From a virus, in the IMG/VR virus record IMGVR_UViG_3300044971_002537, positions 1 to 64,000 of that record: a DNA stretch of 64,000 nt; one strand, 5' to 3'. Position numbers and translations under genes: made by a program. The notes under the pieces were generated by a model. That model made no database searches, was not told the DNA's origin, and saw nothing but the letters and a program-made list of their open reading frames with translations. This document shows positions 50,142 to 57,686 of this stretch, in pieces (within the stretch, counting starts at the first letter, position 1; every line of letters begins with the position of its first letter).

Positions 50142-50222
50142 ATGTGGGGCAAAGCCCCTCTTATAATAAGTTGTAAAAGATCCGCTAAGATCTTATACGC
50201 CCGTACTCTCCCGTTTGATACT

Positions 50223-50483
50223 TTATTTTGGGGATTTTCTCAGAGATCCGGAGGATCTCACGATAGTCCCACGACCAAACGGCTGACTGAGGTGGACAGC
50301 TTGCTTTCCACCTCTGAAGGTTTCTCGCGAAATTGTTCCTCGTCCGAAGGGCTGTGTGATGATTGTACTCCCGTCGGAACGACGTGTCAAGGTCCCATTT
50401 CCGAACTTTGTGGTGACGCTGGTTTCACCAGCCTCAACCGAGACGCAGATGGCAAAAGCCATCAGTGCTTCAAGCACTCTCAT
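50223..50483 (-). CDS. exported small protein with FGRGT repeats
   Basis: 86 aa. Signal peptide (residues 1-18, MRVLEALMAFAICVSVEA) then three repeats of KFGNGTL/PFGRGTI separated by ~15-20 residues. Basic, Gly-rich mature region. GGGGAG before the ATG. Probably periplasmic or surface-bound; unknown. Confidence 0.65.
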   Translation of the reverse strand: MRVLEALMAFAICVSVEAGETSVTTKFGNGTLTRRSDGSTIITQPFGRGTISRETFRGGKQAVHLSQPFGRGTIVRSSGSLRKSPK

Positions 50484-50492
50484 GATTCTCCC

Positions 50493-50546
50493 CTAGATTA
50501 AGACTGTAATCATATCGAGGATCTCGAATTTTTCATCTTTAGTCAT
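50493..50546 (-). CDS. possible 17-aa peptide
   Basis: ATG at 50546 with GAGG about 7 nt upstream; it overlaps the end of the 146-aa gene and ends in the ribosome-binding site of the exported protein. It may only couple translation of its neighbours. Confidence 0.3.
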   Translation of the reverse strand: MTKDEKFEILDMITVLI

Positions 50547-50979
50547 GGATTTCCTCAAAACATTCTGCAAGATGCCACTCGCCCGAGATTACGAGCATCA
50601 AGCCAAATTTGGAATCTTCCAGATGATCAATCTCATAGATGTTACCTACGGTACATCGGCAGAGATCTGAGATTCCATCCTTATGATAGTCTGGAGATTC
50701 CTTGATGCATTTGAACTTGGGGACCTTCCCCAGCTTATCCAGAATAGCTAGACAGCCAAGAGACAAACACCTCATTCGTTCTTCAGAATCAAAGATGCCG
50801 TCGCCGTCAGTGTACATACCGAGAACTGTCTCATCTCCACAGTCTGGATGTTCTACCCGAAAGTAACCATGTCGGAGACGGAAGTATCCGACATATTGGC
50901 CATCAATGAAGGCATCATACTGCTCAGGGCAAGCACCGCAAGTGCAAACAAGCTCAATTCCGAGGATATTCTGGTTCAT
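50539..50979 (-). CDS. hypothetical Cys-rich protein
   Basis: 146 aa with CTCGACPEQYD at residue 12 and several later Cys (CGDE, CLSLGCL, CRCTVG). The N-terminal pattern 'GACPEQYDAF.DGQYVGYFRLRHGYFRV' recurs in phage proteins. GAGGCGAAGCC-ATG start. Confidence 0.55.
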   Translation of the reverse strand: MNQNILGIELVCTCGACPEQYDAFIDGQYVGYFRLRHGYFRVEHPDCGDETVLGMYTDGDGIFDSEERMRCLSLGCLAILDKLGKVPKFKCIKESPDYHKDGISDLCRCTVGNIYEIDHLEDSKFGLMLVISGEWHLAECFEEIHD

Positions 50980-51305
50980 GGCTTCGCCTCAGCACTAGTA
51001 AGAGGTTCCTCTGGAACCTCAAACAACTGGGATACGCCCAAATGATATCCCGCCATATATTCATGACTCTTAGCATTGTGGATACCATCCATGACACCTT
51101 CCTCATAAGTTCTCTTATTAGAGAACTGGTAGGTCATATCCGCCATCTGATCACGCAAGACCTGAGCTTCAGTCTTATGAAGCTCAATCTCATGATTCAG
51201 GAGTGTAACTTCCCTACTCCGAGACTCAAGCTTATGAGCACTTGAGAAGGTCATCCCCATCATAAACAGGCCAAATCCGGCAAACGCAAAATCTCTTGGG
51301 TTCAT
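50976..51305 (-). CDS. membrane-anchored coiled-coil protein
   Basis: 109 aa. N-terminal membrane segment (residues 5-20) then a coiled coil (ESRSREVTLLNHEIELHKTEAQVL), as in i-spanins and other envelope-spanning phage proteins. Ends EAKP-stop with ATGA overlap. AAAGGA before the ATG. Role uncertain. Confidence 0.55.
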   Translation of the reverse strand: MNPRDFAFAGFGLFMMGMTFSSAHKLESRSREVTLLNHEIELHKTEAQVLRDQMADMTYQFSNKRTYEEGVMDGIHNAKSHEYMAGYHLGVSQLFEVPEEPLTSAEAKP

Positions 51306-51334
51306 AATAGTTCCTTTATGGGTGGAATTTGATA

Positions 51335-51634
51335 TTACTGAGCCACTTCAGTAAACTCAGGATCATGGCTCATTTCCTTTACGGCTCGGCCCAGAGCAAT
51401 GGCCAAACCACGCTTCTTGTTGTAGCAGTCGCTCTTGCTGCACTTGGCAATACCAGTGTACTGCTTTCCTTCTGAGTGAATCTCCACGATTGTAGATCCG
51501 CCCTTCGGAGACAGCATCGGAGTAAGAACCTTGGTCAGTGCGTTTTGGTAAACCCACTGATTCTTTACGATTCGATCGTGGTTGATGTAGACCCGGAAAC
51601 CAGCCTGTCGAAGCTCACTGATTAATTTGTGCAT
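51335..51634 (-). CDS. hypothetical protein
   Basis: 99 aa; AKCSKSDCYNKKRGLAIALGRAVK near the C-terminus is a basic helix. TAATG overlap with denV, so the two are coupled. Unknown. Confidence 0.55.
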   Translation of the reverse strand: MHKLISELRQAGFRVYINHDRIVKNQWVYQNALTKVLTPMLSPKGGSTIVEIHSEGKQYTGIAKCSKSDCYNKKRGLAIALGRAVKEMSHDPEFTEVAQ

Positions 51635-52005
51635 TACTTTACCCCTAAAACAAAACCTTTGGAAGTGATCCTTTCGAGGATCAATAAACGATCACGGTGC
51701 GTGGGGACATAATCTTGCATGAGTTCCTTCGGAACTCCGTCCCATGCAGAAATATAGTTCTGCACATTGAAACCCCTTTTGCAACATTCCCCATAAATTG
51801 CTTCATATCTCTTACGGAGATAGAGGAGGCGAGAATATAGGAACTTCACATGTCCTGTGCCAAGTGTAAACGACTTTGGCTGATTTGCAAGAGAAAACTT
51901 GCCAGATTTCACAACATTGGGGATTCTTTTAATCTCCCTATGTTCGGCTATAAGTAGCTTATTCGGGAGTTCTTCCGGCAGAATGCCGACGTTGATTCGG
52001 GTCAT
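51634..52005 (-). CDS. denV: pyrimidine-dimer DNA glycosylase (T4 endonuclease V type)
   Basis: 123 aa. MTRINVGI at the N-terminus (catalytic N-terminal Thr2), AEHREIKRIPNVV (catalytic Glu), LGTGHVKFLYSRLLYLRKRYE, CCKRGFNVQNY and DYVPTHRDR align with T4 DenV over its length, though the C-terminal aromatic tail is shorter. It removes UV-induced cyclobutane dimers. A TTTTACCGG motif copy sits in the 5' region (52013-52030). Confidence 0.9.
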   Translation of the reverse strand: MTRINVGILPEELPNKLLIAEHREIKRIPNVVKSGKFSLANQPKSFTLGTGHVKFLYSRLLYLRKRYEAIYGECCKRGFNVQNYISAWDGVPKELMQDYVPTHRDRLLILERITSKGFVLGVK

Positions 52006-52053
52006 GAGGACATCCGGTAAAAGAGAAAGGGGGGGGCGACAGGCCCAAGGTCT

Positions 52054-52245
52054 TCAGTTCAGCCCATGTTCTTTGATCAGCCGCCTCGTTAACATCTTAC
52101 TCAGTCTCCTCTCATGAGGAACCGCCACATGCTTTTCCCCATTAGAAAAAATCTCATGCTTTCCATGCCTGCATGATTCAAATCCATTAGTCCGGAGGAC
52201 TTGAATAAACTCTATTCTGGAATACTCACGAAAGACTGCTGCCAT
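52054..52245 (-). CDS. HicA-like mRNA-interferase-fold protein
   Basis: 63 aa. SRIEFIQVLRTNGFESCRHGKHEIF...VAVPHERRLSKMLTRRLIKEHGL follows the HicA dsRBD-like pattern, including the catalytic-type HGKHEIF His and the terminal helix. No HicB antitoxin gene is adjacent. The ATG at 52245 has GGAG 6 nt upstream. It may be a solitary RNA-binding protein or a phage-borne toxin. Confidence 0.7.
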   Translation of the reverse strand: MAAVFREYSRIEFIQVLRTNGFESCRHGKHEIFSNGEKHVAVPHERRLSKMLTRRLIKEHGLN

Positions 52246-52276
52246 AACACGCTCCATGCTTTTGTAACGGAAGAGT

Positions 52277-52552
52277 TTAGCCCTTTCGGCCCATCCCAGA
52301 TACTGGACTCGTCATCGGATACTTCAAATAGGAAGAATCCTTGTGTAAGTACAGGAATGCACTAGCGGCAAATTCATCTCTCGCATCCTGTAGGGCACTT
52401 TCTCTTTTACTGATGCTCTGTTCGATTTGCCACTCGGTATCACAAGAGAAGAGATACTTGCCTTCGGCATAGACGTTGTAGACATCGTAATTGTCTCCAT
52501 CGATATCGCTACGGGTGCCTACTTCAATTCTGTATTTCTGATTTAGCTGCAT
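52277..52552 (-). CDS. hypothetical protein
   Basis: 91 aa; beta-rich first half (YDVYNVYAEGKYLF) then a helix (AALQDARDEFAASAFL). Contains a CAGTAAAAGAG motif copy (52399-52412). Weak ribosome-binding site; 29-nt overlap with the upstream gene. Confidence 0.5.
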   Translation of the reverse strand: MQLNQKYRIEVGTRSDIDGDNYDVYNVYAEGKYLFSCDTEWQIEQSISKRESALQDARDEFAASAFLYLHKDSSYLKYPMTSPVSGMGRKG

Positions 52553-52799
52553 TTTTTGCTTTCTTTTTATAGAGAGTGTCTACTCTCTTAACCAAGGCTT
52601 TGAGCTTTTTAAGCTCTCTTTGAACGGCTAACGCCATCGAGTCCTGCCACAAAAAGGAAGACTTGTCTTCCTCCATCTCGGCAACCACACGACCATAGTT
52701 CTTGAGCATTTCTGCCACCTTGAACTCGCACCGCTCCAGTTCGACAAAGTCTTCCAGATCGATCCAACCCTCAAGCTGCTCAAGGAAAGGCTTGCTCAT
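52524..52799 (-). CDS. hypothetical helical protein
   Basis: 91 aa from MSKPFLEQLEG, with GGGAGG 4 nt before the ATG; ATGA overlap with the sigma-like gene. Coiled-coil second half. May partner with the sigma-like factor, from coupling only. Confidence 0.5.
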   Translation of the reverse strand: MSKPFLEQLEGWIDLEDFVELERCEFKVAEMLKNYGRVVAEMEEDKSSFLWQDSMALAVQRELKKLKALVKRVDTLYKKKAKNAAKSEIQN

Positions 52800-53275
52800 G
52801 CTTCCTCCCAATATTTGGCGTCAGCACAGTGTTCCCGAACCTTATTAAAGGCCACTCTTTTGATCTGTTCAAGTCTTTGTCTGTTGTTAAGGCCCATTTT
52901 ATCCATGATTTGCCGAGAGTCAAGGCCCGATGCTCGAAGTTTTAGAAAATCCTGCTCTTGTCGTGTGAGTTTCTCGATGCCCACTATCTTTTTTACCGAC
53001 TCCTTAGCGTAGATATGCTCATGAGAGAGGGTGATGCTACCTCCCTCGGTGGGGTAATGTTGTCTAGACATAGCATCTTTCCAGATTCGTACTCTCGACC
53101 AGATAGTATGTCTGATGATATCCCCAGCGGTGATCTCATGTGGGACCCTTAATAGGCCTATAGCTACTTCCTGTTCAAGATCCTCCCTCAACATATCATC
53201 TGGAAAATTGAGCCTATATCTCTTAATGGCATATCCAATAATCCTAGTCATGTCTTTGGAGTAGATCCCGATCAT
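52796..53275 (-). CDS. sigma-factor-like protein
   Basis: 159 aa. Region 2-like DMLREDLEQEVAIGLL near residue 27, a helical linker, then a region 4-like HTH: LTRQEQDFLKLRASGLDSRQIMDKMGLNNRQRLEQIKRVAFNKVRE. The size fits a phage or ECF-type sigma factor with a weak region 2. It could redirect host RNA polymerase to phage promoters. GGGCGAAGC precedes the ATG. Confidence 0.65.
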   Translation of the reverse strand: MIGIYSKDMTRIIGYAIKRYRLNFPDDMLREDLEQEVAIGLLRVPHEITAGDIIRHTIWSRVRIWKDAMSRQHYPTEGGSITLSHEHIYAKESVKKIVGIEKLTRQEQDFLKLRASGLDSRQIMDKMGLNNRQRLEQIKRVAFNKVREHCADAKYWEEA

Positions 53276-53287
53276 AAGCTTCGCCCT

Positions 53288-54121
53288 TTAGATGCCGTCA
53301 GGCCTGAAATCAATTAAAACTGGAAAGCGAGGGATGCCATCGGCAGTATACTCGAAGAATCTCACAGTTGCAAGAGTTCCAATATAAGATTCTGCATCTC
53401 GAAGATAATCCTCTCGGAGACTCTGATCGCCCTTTGGCACAGCTTCAAACTCGCCACCATCGCACCTTAAAAGAAAAATCGGCACATTCTCAAATTTTCC
53501 TTTACCAGCTTTGTATCCTATTACTTCAAACTCGTTGTCAGTGAACTCCTTGAACTTCAGGAGATCATAAGACCTCTTATTTTTCTGGTAGGCGGAGCCT
53601 ATATTTCTAATCATTGTTCCTTCCCAACCTTCGGATAGGAACTGCTTATGCCTAGTCTCAATCTCCTCATGGGAATTTACCAAGTACCACGGGACTACTT
53701 CAGTATGAGTAAGCCCACTCACGAGAGTGTCTAGATAGATGACTCGTTGGTGGTAGGTATCCTCATTGATAATATCAAAGGCATAGAAGAAGATGCTCCC
53801 CATCCGTGGGTCGCTTGAGTCGCCTTTACGAACTACCGAGGAAATCTGTTCAAAGGTGAGTGTACGGCTGTACAGTTCCCCATCTAGGACGATATCGTCA
53901 AATCCAGCATACTCACTGGTGATATGGTCTAGTCCAGTAAAAGTAGTGCCGGTTCTACTTGTTGTAGTCACCTGTCCGTCTTGAACGGACAAGATCATAC
54001 GACAGTTGTGAACAAGTATATTGTTAGCGAAATAGTTGTGGTTGTCCGCAACCTCTAGGTCGTACCTATCTGAGTCATTAGAGATTCTGACTATCTTTGA
54101 TATTTTTACAGATTTCATCAT
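53288..54121 (-). CDS. ATP-dependent DNA ligase, C-part with intein C-half
   Basis: 277 aa. Residues 1-39 are an intein C-fragment (KISKIVRISND; YDLEVADNHNYFANNILVHN). The extein starts at Cys40 with CRMILS and continues through the ligase motifs DIVLDGELYS (III), SIFFYAFDII, EGTMIRN (IV) and YDLLKFKEF (V), then an OB-fold. The penultimate intein residue is His and +1 is Cys, both standard. With the N-part at 55230-55904 it would rebuild the KxDG adenylation site. It overlaps the endonuclease gene by 44 nt. Confidence 0.9.
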   Translation of the reverse strand: MMKSVKISKIVRISNDSDRYDLEVADNHNYFANNILVHNCRMILSVQDGQVTTTSRTGTTFTGLDHITSEYAGFDDIVLDGELYSRTLTFEQISSVVRKGDSSDPRMGSIFFYAFDIINEDTYHQRVIYLDTLVSGLTHTEVVPWYLVNSHEEIETRHKQFLSEGWEGTMIRNIGSAYQKNKRSYDLLKFKEFTDNEFEVIGYKAGKGKFENVPIFLLRCDGGEFEAVPKGDQSLREDYLRDAESYIGTLATVRFFEYTADGIPRFPVLIDFRPDGI

Positions 54122-55154
54122 ACAGCCTAGAAAGTGTTTCAGATTTATTAGTATTGAGATCTAATTCCCAAACATACAGAATTACATACCCAAAAGACTC
54201 TATATGCGATCTCTTTATTGAATCTTTGAGCCAAATATCTTCGGCAGATATGTCGCCACGCCACGTATTTATTAGGTCAGTAGGCTTATATAGACTGGGG
54301 TTAGCATGCCATTTATCTCCATTCACCTCAACACAGATCTTATGATCAATGAGTCTTATATCAGCTATAGGAGAATAAATTCTCTGCTTAGTCTCACAAT
54401 ATTTAGAGAATATGGCTGATTCATTTTCATGCAATAGTTTTTTCTCAAACAAAAAAGTAGACACGGCTCTATGAATCTTAGAGGTTTTACCATCCCCTTT
54501 CCTGCCTCCCGGTCTCTGACACGCATGCTCGAAACCATACTTATCTAAGTTGGTCTGTCTAGCCTTTTCTTTGATCTCTTCGGACTGAAAAACATTGACG
54601 CATCCGTATTTAGCTAAAGCACTATTAACCTTCTTATCCTTAACCTCTTTTGACTGAGAGACATTCTCGCATCCGAATCTTTCTATAACGGTCCTTTTGT
54701 ATTGATCACTGACCGTCTTTAGCTTTTTAGAGTCACTAATCGAGTGAGTTTGTATGCCAAATTTTTTAGCATATCTTATTACCTCGCTAGCATGAGTGAT
54801 GAACTCTGGAGAGAAAAGTTTCTTAGCTATATAGTTGGCTGAGTATAAGGGAAGGTACTTCTCTAGGTTCTCTTTTGTTAGGTATTGTTTTGCCCTCAAA
54901 GTACTAGAAGTTTTCTTGCCCTTTTTGGGCTTACCCTTTGCTGAACAACTTCTACATAATGGCAATCTGGTTTTAAATAACGAGGTAGAGGTTATCTCAT
55001 ATTCGTGCCCGCAATCACATTTTACCAGAAGTATATCATATTGAGAGGCATATCCTTTAGCAACCCTAGTTTTTTCCCCAACCTTGTCGATCACGACAAA
55101 ATTTAAGAATCTCTGATTGACCCACTCTTGTCTGCTTCTGTGATCTTGACTCAT
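54078..55154 (-). CDS. homing endonuclease (Vsr-like EDxHD type) between ligase halves
   Basis: 358 aa. N-terminal zinc-type CDCGHEYE and CRSC motifs, a middle with three 'kyGceNvsQsxEvkxk' repeats (RFGCENVSQSKEVK; KYGCVNVFQSEEIK; KYGFEHACQ), and a C-terminal nuclease domain with PIADIRLIDHKICVEVNGDKWHANP, matching the EVxGxxxH-type fractured-gene endonucleases. GGAG 6 nt before the ATG at 55154. It is a distant relative of the dnaE one at 25096-26025. Confidence 0.85.
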   Translation of the reverse strand: MSQDHRSRQEWVNQRFLNFVVIDKVGEKTRVAKGYASQYDILLVKCDCGHEYEITSTSLFKTRLPLCRSCSAKGKPKKGKKTSSTLRAKQYLTKENLEKYLPLYSANYIAKKLFSPEFITHASEVIRYAKKFGIQTHSISDSKKLKTVSDQYKRTVIERFGCENVSQSKEVKDKKVNSALAKYGCVNVFQSEEIKEKARQTNLDKYGFEHACQRPGGRKGDGKTSKIHRAVSTFLFEKKLLHENESAIFSKYCETKQRIYSPIADIRLIDHKICVEVNGDKWHANPSLYKPTDLINTWRGDISAEDIWLKDSIKRSHIESFGYVILYVWELDLNTNKSETLSRLYDEICKNIKDSQNL

Positions 55155-55229
55155 GTCTGGCTCCACTAATAGAAAGAAATAATATTCCATCTATTAATAC
55201 GCCCAAGATAGACGTGAGTTAATAAAAAA

Positions 55230-55904
55230 TCAATATTCCATCAACTTTTCGTCACCAGACAACTGGTCTACTCTCCTCCAACATTGCAAATCTGGCAGAA
55301 ACACCTTGTGATTCCCGGTCAGTCGCAGCTTCGCCCCGGTCTCTGTCTCTATTTCATACCAGACGACATCAGAACTGCTCACTTCGGGCGTGTCACCGCC
55401 TTTATTCTTAAAGAAGTTCAATACCTTCTTGTATTCCACCCGATTGGTAATTACATTCAGTGATGCGACAGAACAATCTAATTTTCCATCTACTATTGAC
55501 TTTATTGGGATATATCCTAGCTCTTTTGTCTTAATTAAAGAGTCTCCAGATAAACACCCGTCAATCTTTGGGGATACCACACAAGGAAACTTCACCTTTT
55601 TACTGTGGTCCTTATATTTATGGGCGAGCATTGGCAGATTGGGAGCCTCTGTAGGAAGCTCCACCGTGTACCCCTTCCGGTCCTTCTGCTTATTCCAGAG
55701 GCCTTGGGCCTCTGAAATAGCCTGAGACTCCGCAGTCGTCTCATTGGAGCGACCGACGTTCTTGGCCTCGCAAGTCACCAGAGTCTCTTGTAGTGCTCCG
55801 TTCAGGAGCCCATGAGATACTGAGTAGGTGCCACCTTCGGTAGAGACAGACCAAACTCGAACTTTGCCTTTAGAGTCAAGTTTATGTAGTGTTGGCAAAC
55901 TCAT
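55230..55904 (-). CDS. ATP-dependent DNA ligase, N-part with intein N-half
   Basis: 224 aa. Residues 1-85 form an N-terminal accessory domain, then PMLAHKYKDHSKKVKFPCVVSPKIDG ends at the catalytic Lys113-x-Asp-Gly. The intein begins immediately at Cys117 with CLSGDSLIKT (A-block) and has a B-block GNHKVFLP; 108 intein residues to the stop. The insertion site is therefore inside the adenylation active-site motif, so unspliced protein is dead. GGAG 7 nt before the ATG. Confidence 0.9.
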   Translation of the reverse strand: MSLPTLHKLDSKGKVRVWSVSTEGGTYSVSHGLLNGALQETLVTCEAKNVGRSNETTAESQAISEAQGLWNKQKDRKGYTVELPTEAPNLPMLAHKYKDHSKKVKFPCVVSPKIDGCLSGDSLIKTKELGYIPIKSIVDGKLDCSVASLNVITNRVEYKKVLNFFKNKGGDTPEVSSSDVVWYEIETETGAKLRLTGNHKVFLPDLQCWRRVDQLSGDEKLMEY

Positions 55905-55963
55905 AGCGTATCTCCATCAAGGGACCACATCGGGTGATGATATATAATCTTTAATGTTGTCAT
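55901..55963 (-). CDS. 20-aa peptide coupled to DNA ligase
   Basis: ATG at 55963 overlaps the upstream stop, and the stop overlaps the ligase start (both ATGA). The peptide contains HHPMWSLDGD. It is too short to judge, but its position in the chain of overlaps suggests a leader or coupling peptide. Confidence 0.45.
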   Translation of the reverse strand: MTTLKIIYHHPMWSLDGDTL

Positions 55964-56139
55964 TGTTTCCACTTACTGAATCCGCAATAGCCAGCCTTAT
56001 TCTTATCTAGCCTACACCCAGCTTGCCAGACTTCAAACTCTGTTACTGAGGGAGAGTCTTCCAGTATGATAGCTATCCATACCAAATGTTCTATTTTACA
56101 GACTATTTCCCACTTCCCAGAAACTTTAATTGTCACCAT
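55960..56139 (-). CDS. hypothetical protein
   Basis: 59 aa from the ATG at 56139 (or GTG at 56136). Trp-, Val- and Cys-containing alpha/beta sequence (GKWEIVCKIEHLVWIAII; FEVWQAGCRLD). Overlaps the Lar-like gene and the 20-aa peptide. Unknown. Confidence 0.5.
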   Translation of the reverse strand: MVTIKVSGKWEIVCKIEHLVWIAIILEDSPSVTEFEVWQAGCRLDKNKAGYCGFSKWKQ

Positions 56140-56344
56140 TCCGCTTATTCCATCTCTCGATCATCCTCACTACATCATGCTTTGTGTCAGGATACATAGG
56201 GCCAAACATAATGGGGCACTTGGTGCATTCAATCGTGGCGGTTGTAGACTCACAATCGATATCGAATCCCTCATAGATTTTAGCTTCCGCCCCACAAAGC
56301 GGGCATCCACACAGGAGAATCGAAGATATGTCTATATCACTCAT
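56126..56344 (-). CDS. Lar-like zinc-ribbon protein
   Basis: 72 aa. CPLCGAEAKI...CTKC and the C-terminal RMIERWNKRN match the restriction-alleviation (Lar) family of small phage zinc-ribbon proteins, known to moderate type I restriction in E. coli. GGAGGCGAAGC before the ATG. Confidence 0.7.
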   Translation of the reverse strand: MSDIDISSILLCGCPLCGAEAKIYEGFDIDCESTTATIECTKCPIMFGPMYPDTKHDVVRMIERWNKRNGDN

Positions 56345-56356
56345 TAGCTTCGCCTC

Positions 56357-56590
56357 CTATATTAATTGATAAATTGACCATGCGGCCAATCCAAGACCAG
56401 ACAAATAAAGTATTACCCAGAGAGCACAGTTGTTTGTAGGCTTATCTATCTTCAATAGACACTCGTGACATATAATAATGCCGTCAGGCCCATGATAATC
56501 TACTCCGCACCTGTAGCATCGACAGACATAATCGCCGAAGGCATAGTCGTTGTCGGGTGTCCCAGACATTGGGACTTCGTAGAGCTTCAT
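56357..56590 (-). CDS. zinc-ribbon protein with C-terminal TM
   Basis: 77 aa. CRCYRCG and CHEC metal pairs (residues 23-43) then a membrane segment at residues 58-76. AAGGCGAAGCC-ATG start. Membrane-tethered zinc ribbon; unknown role. Confidence 0.55.
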   Translation of the reverse strand: MKLYEVPMSGTPDNDYAFGDYVCRCYRCGVDYHGPDGIIICHECLLKIDKPTNNCALWVILYLSGLGLAAWSIYQLI

Positions 56591-56609
56591 GGCTTCGCCT
56601 TGTAAAACT

Positions 56610-56816
56610 TCAGATCTTTTTAAGATCCTTCATCGCCTGAAAAAATATCTCAGTAGCTCTCATTACTTCTGGCGAAGGAGGATTCTGTTCCCTATAATCG
56701 CGAGCAGTAAGCTCGAACAGATAGGCAAAACCGGGATTCCTCTCACACTTACGCCGCATCGTATTACAAGCGTGTCTGTAGATGAAATCATCCCATTTTT
56801 CAATCAGCCACTGCAT
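56610..56816 (-). CDS. small basic helical protein
   Basis: 68 aa, starting MQWLIEKWDDF; two basic helices. GGAG 6 nt before the ATG. No family. Confidence 0.5.
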   Translation of the reverse strand: MQWLIEKWDDFIYRHACNTMRRKCERNPGFAYLFELTARDYREQNPPSPEVMRATEIFFQAMKDLKKI

Positions 56817-56995
56817 ACAACTCTCCGAAGCGTCATAACATTGAAGAAGACACCAATCAGGTTGATCAACACAAGAACAAAACCAAGCGAAGAGGTTGTT
56901 CGGTCTGGAGATCCAATATCTCCAAGAGTATCGAAGATCAAAACAAACTGCATGATCAAAAGAGCAAAAGCTGCGGTTCCAAGAAAATATCTCAT
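56804..56995 (-). CDS. two-TM membrane protein
   Basis: 63 aa from MRYFLGTAAF; TM segments at residues 5-21 and 35-55. GGAAAA precedes the ATG, and a TCTTTTACTGG motif copy sits directly upstream (57001-57016). A longer frame to 57040 would place a charged stretch before the first TM and is less likely. Confidence 0.55.
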   Translation of the reverse strand: MRYFLGTAAFALLIMQFVLIFDTLGDIGSPDRTTSSLGFVLVLINLIGVFFNVMTLRRVVCSG

Positions 56996-57044
56996 ATGTT
57001 TTCCAGTAAAAGAAGAATGGGCTGAAAGAGCCAAGGTCATCCGT

Positions 57045-57413
57045 TCAAGTGTTCTCGTTCATCAATCCATCTGGACCGCAAGTCAATGCATACACCCTAA
57101 TTGGTCCATCATATGGATTTGATTTGGTAGGACCATCGTCCCCAACGATCATGTCATAGAAGGCTTCCATCTCTTCTTCTGTATCAAAGATACTGAACCC
57201 TTCACCATCCATCCTGATCTGGTGGTAGTTATCGCTCTCAGGATCTAAGAAGATGAAAGCTTTCTTCTGCTCTTCCAGATATCTGCCCCACGCTTCTGGA
57301 TCTGAAGATCTTGGCTCCTCTGTGCGTAATCCAGAAAAGAAAACAGCATACTGATTAGTAGCTAAGCAATATAGCTCCATCAGTCTAATAGAAGTGGCGT
57401 AATCTTTACTCAT
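57045..57413 (-). CDS. hypothetical acidic protein
   Basis: 122 aa, acidic, with a helical start and 'PDGLMNENT' end; ATGA-coupled to the DnaJ-type zinc gene. Unknown. Confidence 0.5.
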   Translation of the reverse strand: MSKDYATSIRLMELYCLATNQYAVFFSGLRTEEPRSSDPEAWGRYLEEQKKAFIFLDPESDNYHQIRMDGEGFSIFDTEEEMEAFYDMIVGDDGPTKSNPYDGPIRVYALTCGPDGLMNENT

Positions 57414-57679
57414 TCGATCTCATCCCTTCTTTCTTTCAACTTCTTTGCCAGTTCGGCCAACTGAGGAGCACATCTCACTATGGCATTATCAATGGCCTTC
57501 GGCCCACGATATGTTTCCTTACCAGTACCATTACATGCCCCACACTTGGGAGACCTATGACTGTCATACCTACCGCTACCACTACAGGCAGTACAATCCT
57601 TCTGTCTCCATCCATAGACATAAGAAAAGTAGTAGGTGGCCCTAGAGAGCTTGGCTTTTAGCCAGTCAGAGATGTTCAT
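57410..57679 (-). CDS. protein with DnaJ-type zinc-finger motifs
   Basis: 89 aa. Two CxxCxGxG elements, CTACSGSG and CGACNGTG, spaced as in one half of the DnaJ zinc domain. Start at 57679 (GAGG 5 nt upstream) leaves an amphipathic N-terminal helix. Probably binds unfolded or protein partners; no J-domain. Confidence 0.65.
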   Translation of the reverse strand: MNISDWLKAKLSRATYYFSYVYGWRQKDCTACSGSGRYDSHRSPKCGACNGTGKETYRGPKAIDNAIVRCAPQLAELAKKLKERRDEIE

Positions 57680-57686
57680 GAGTGCC

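Noticed and set aside
50142-50501. 119-codon plus-strand frame
   Set aside because: Antisense to the exported FGRGT-repeat protein, with no start signals; the minus-strand gene has a signal peptide and SD.
56589-57122. 177-codon plus-strand frame
   Set aside because: It lies antisense to three short minus-strand genes with good ribosome-binding sites; composition is not protein-like.
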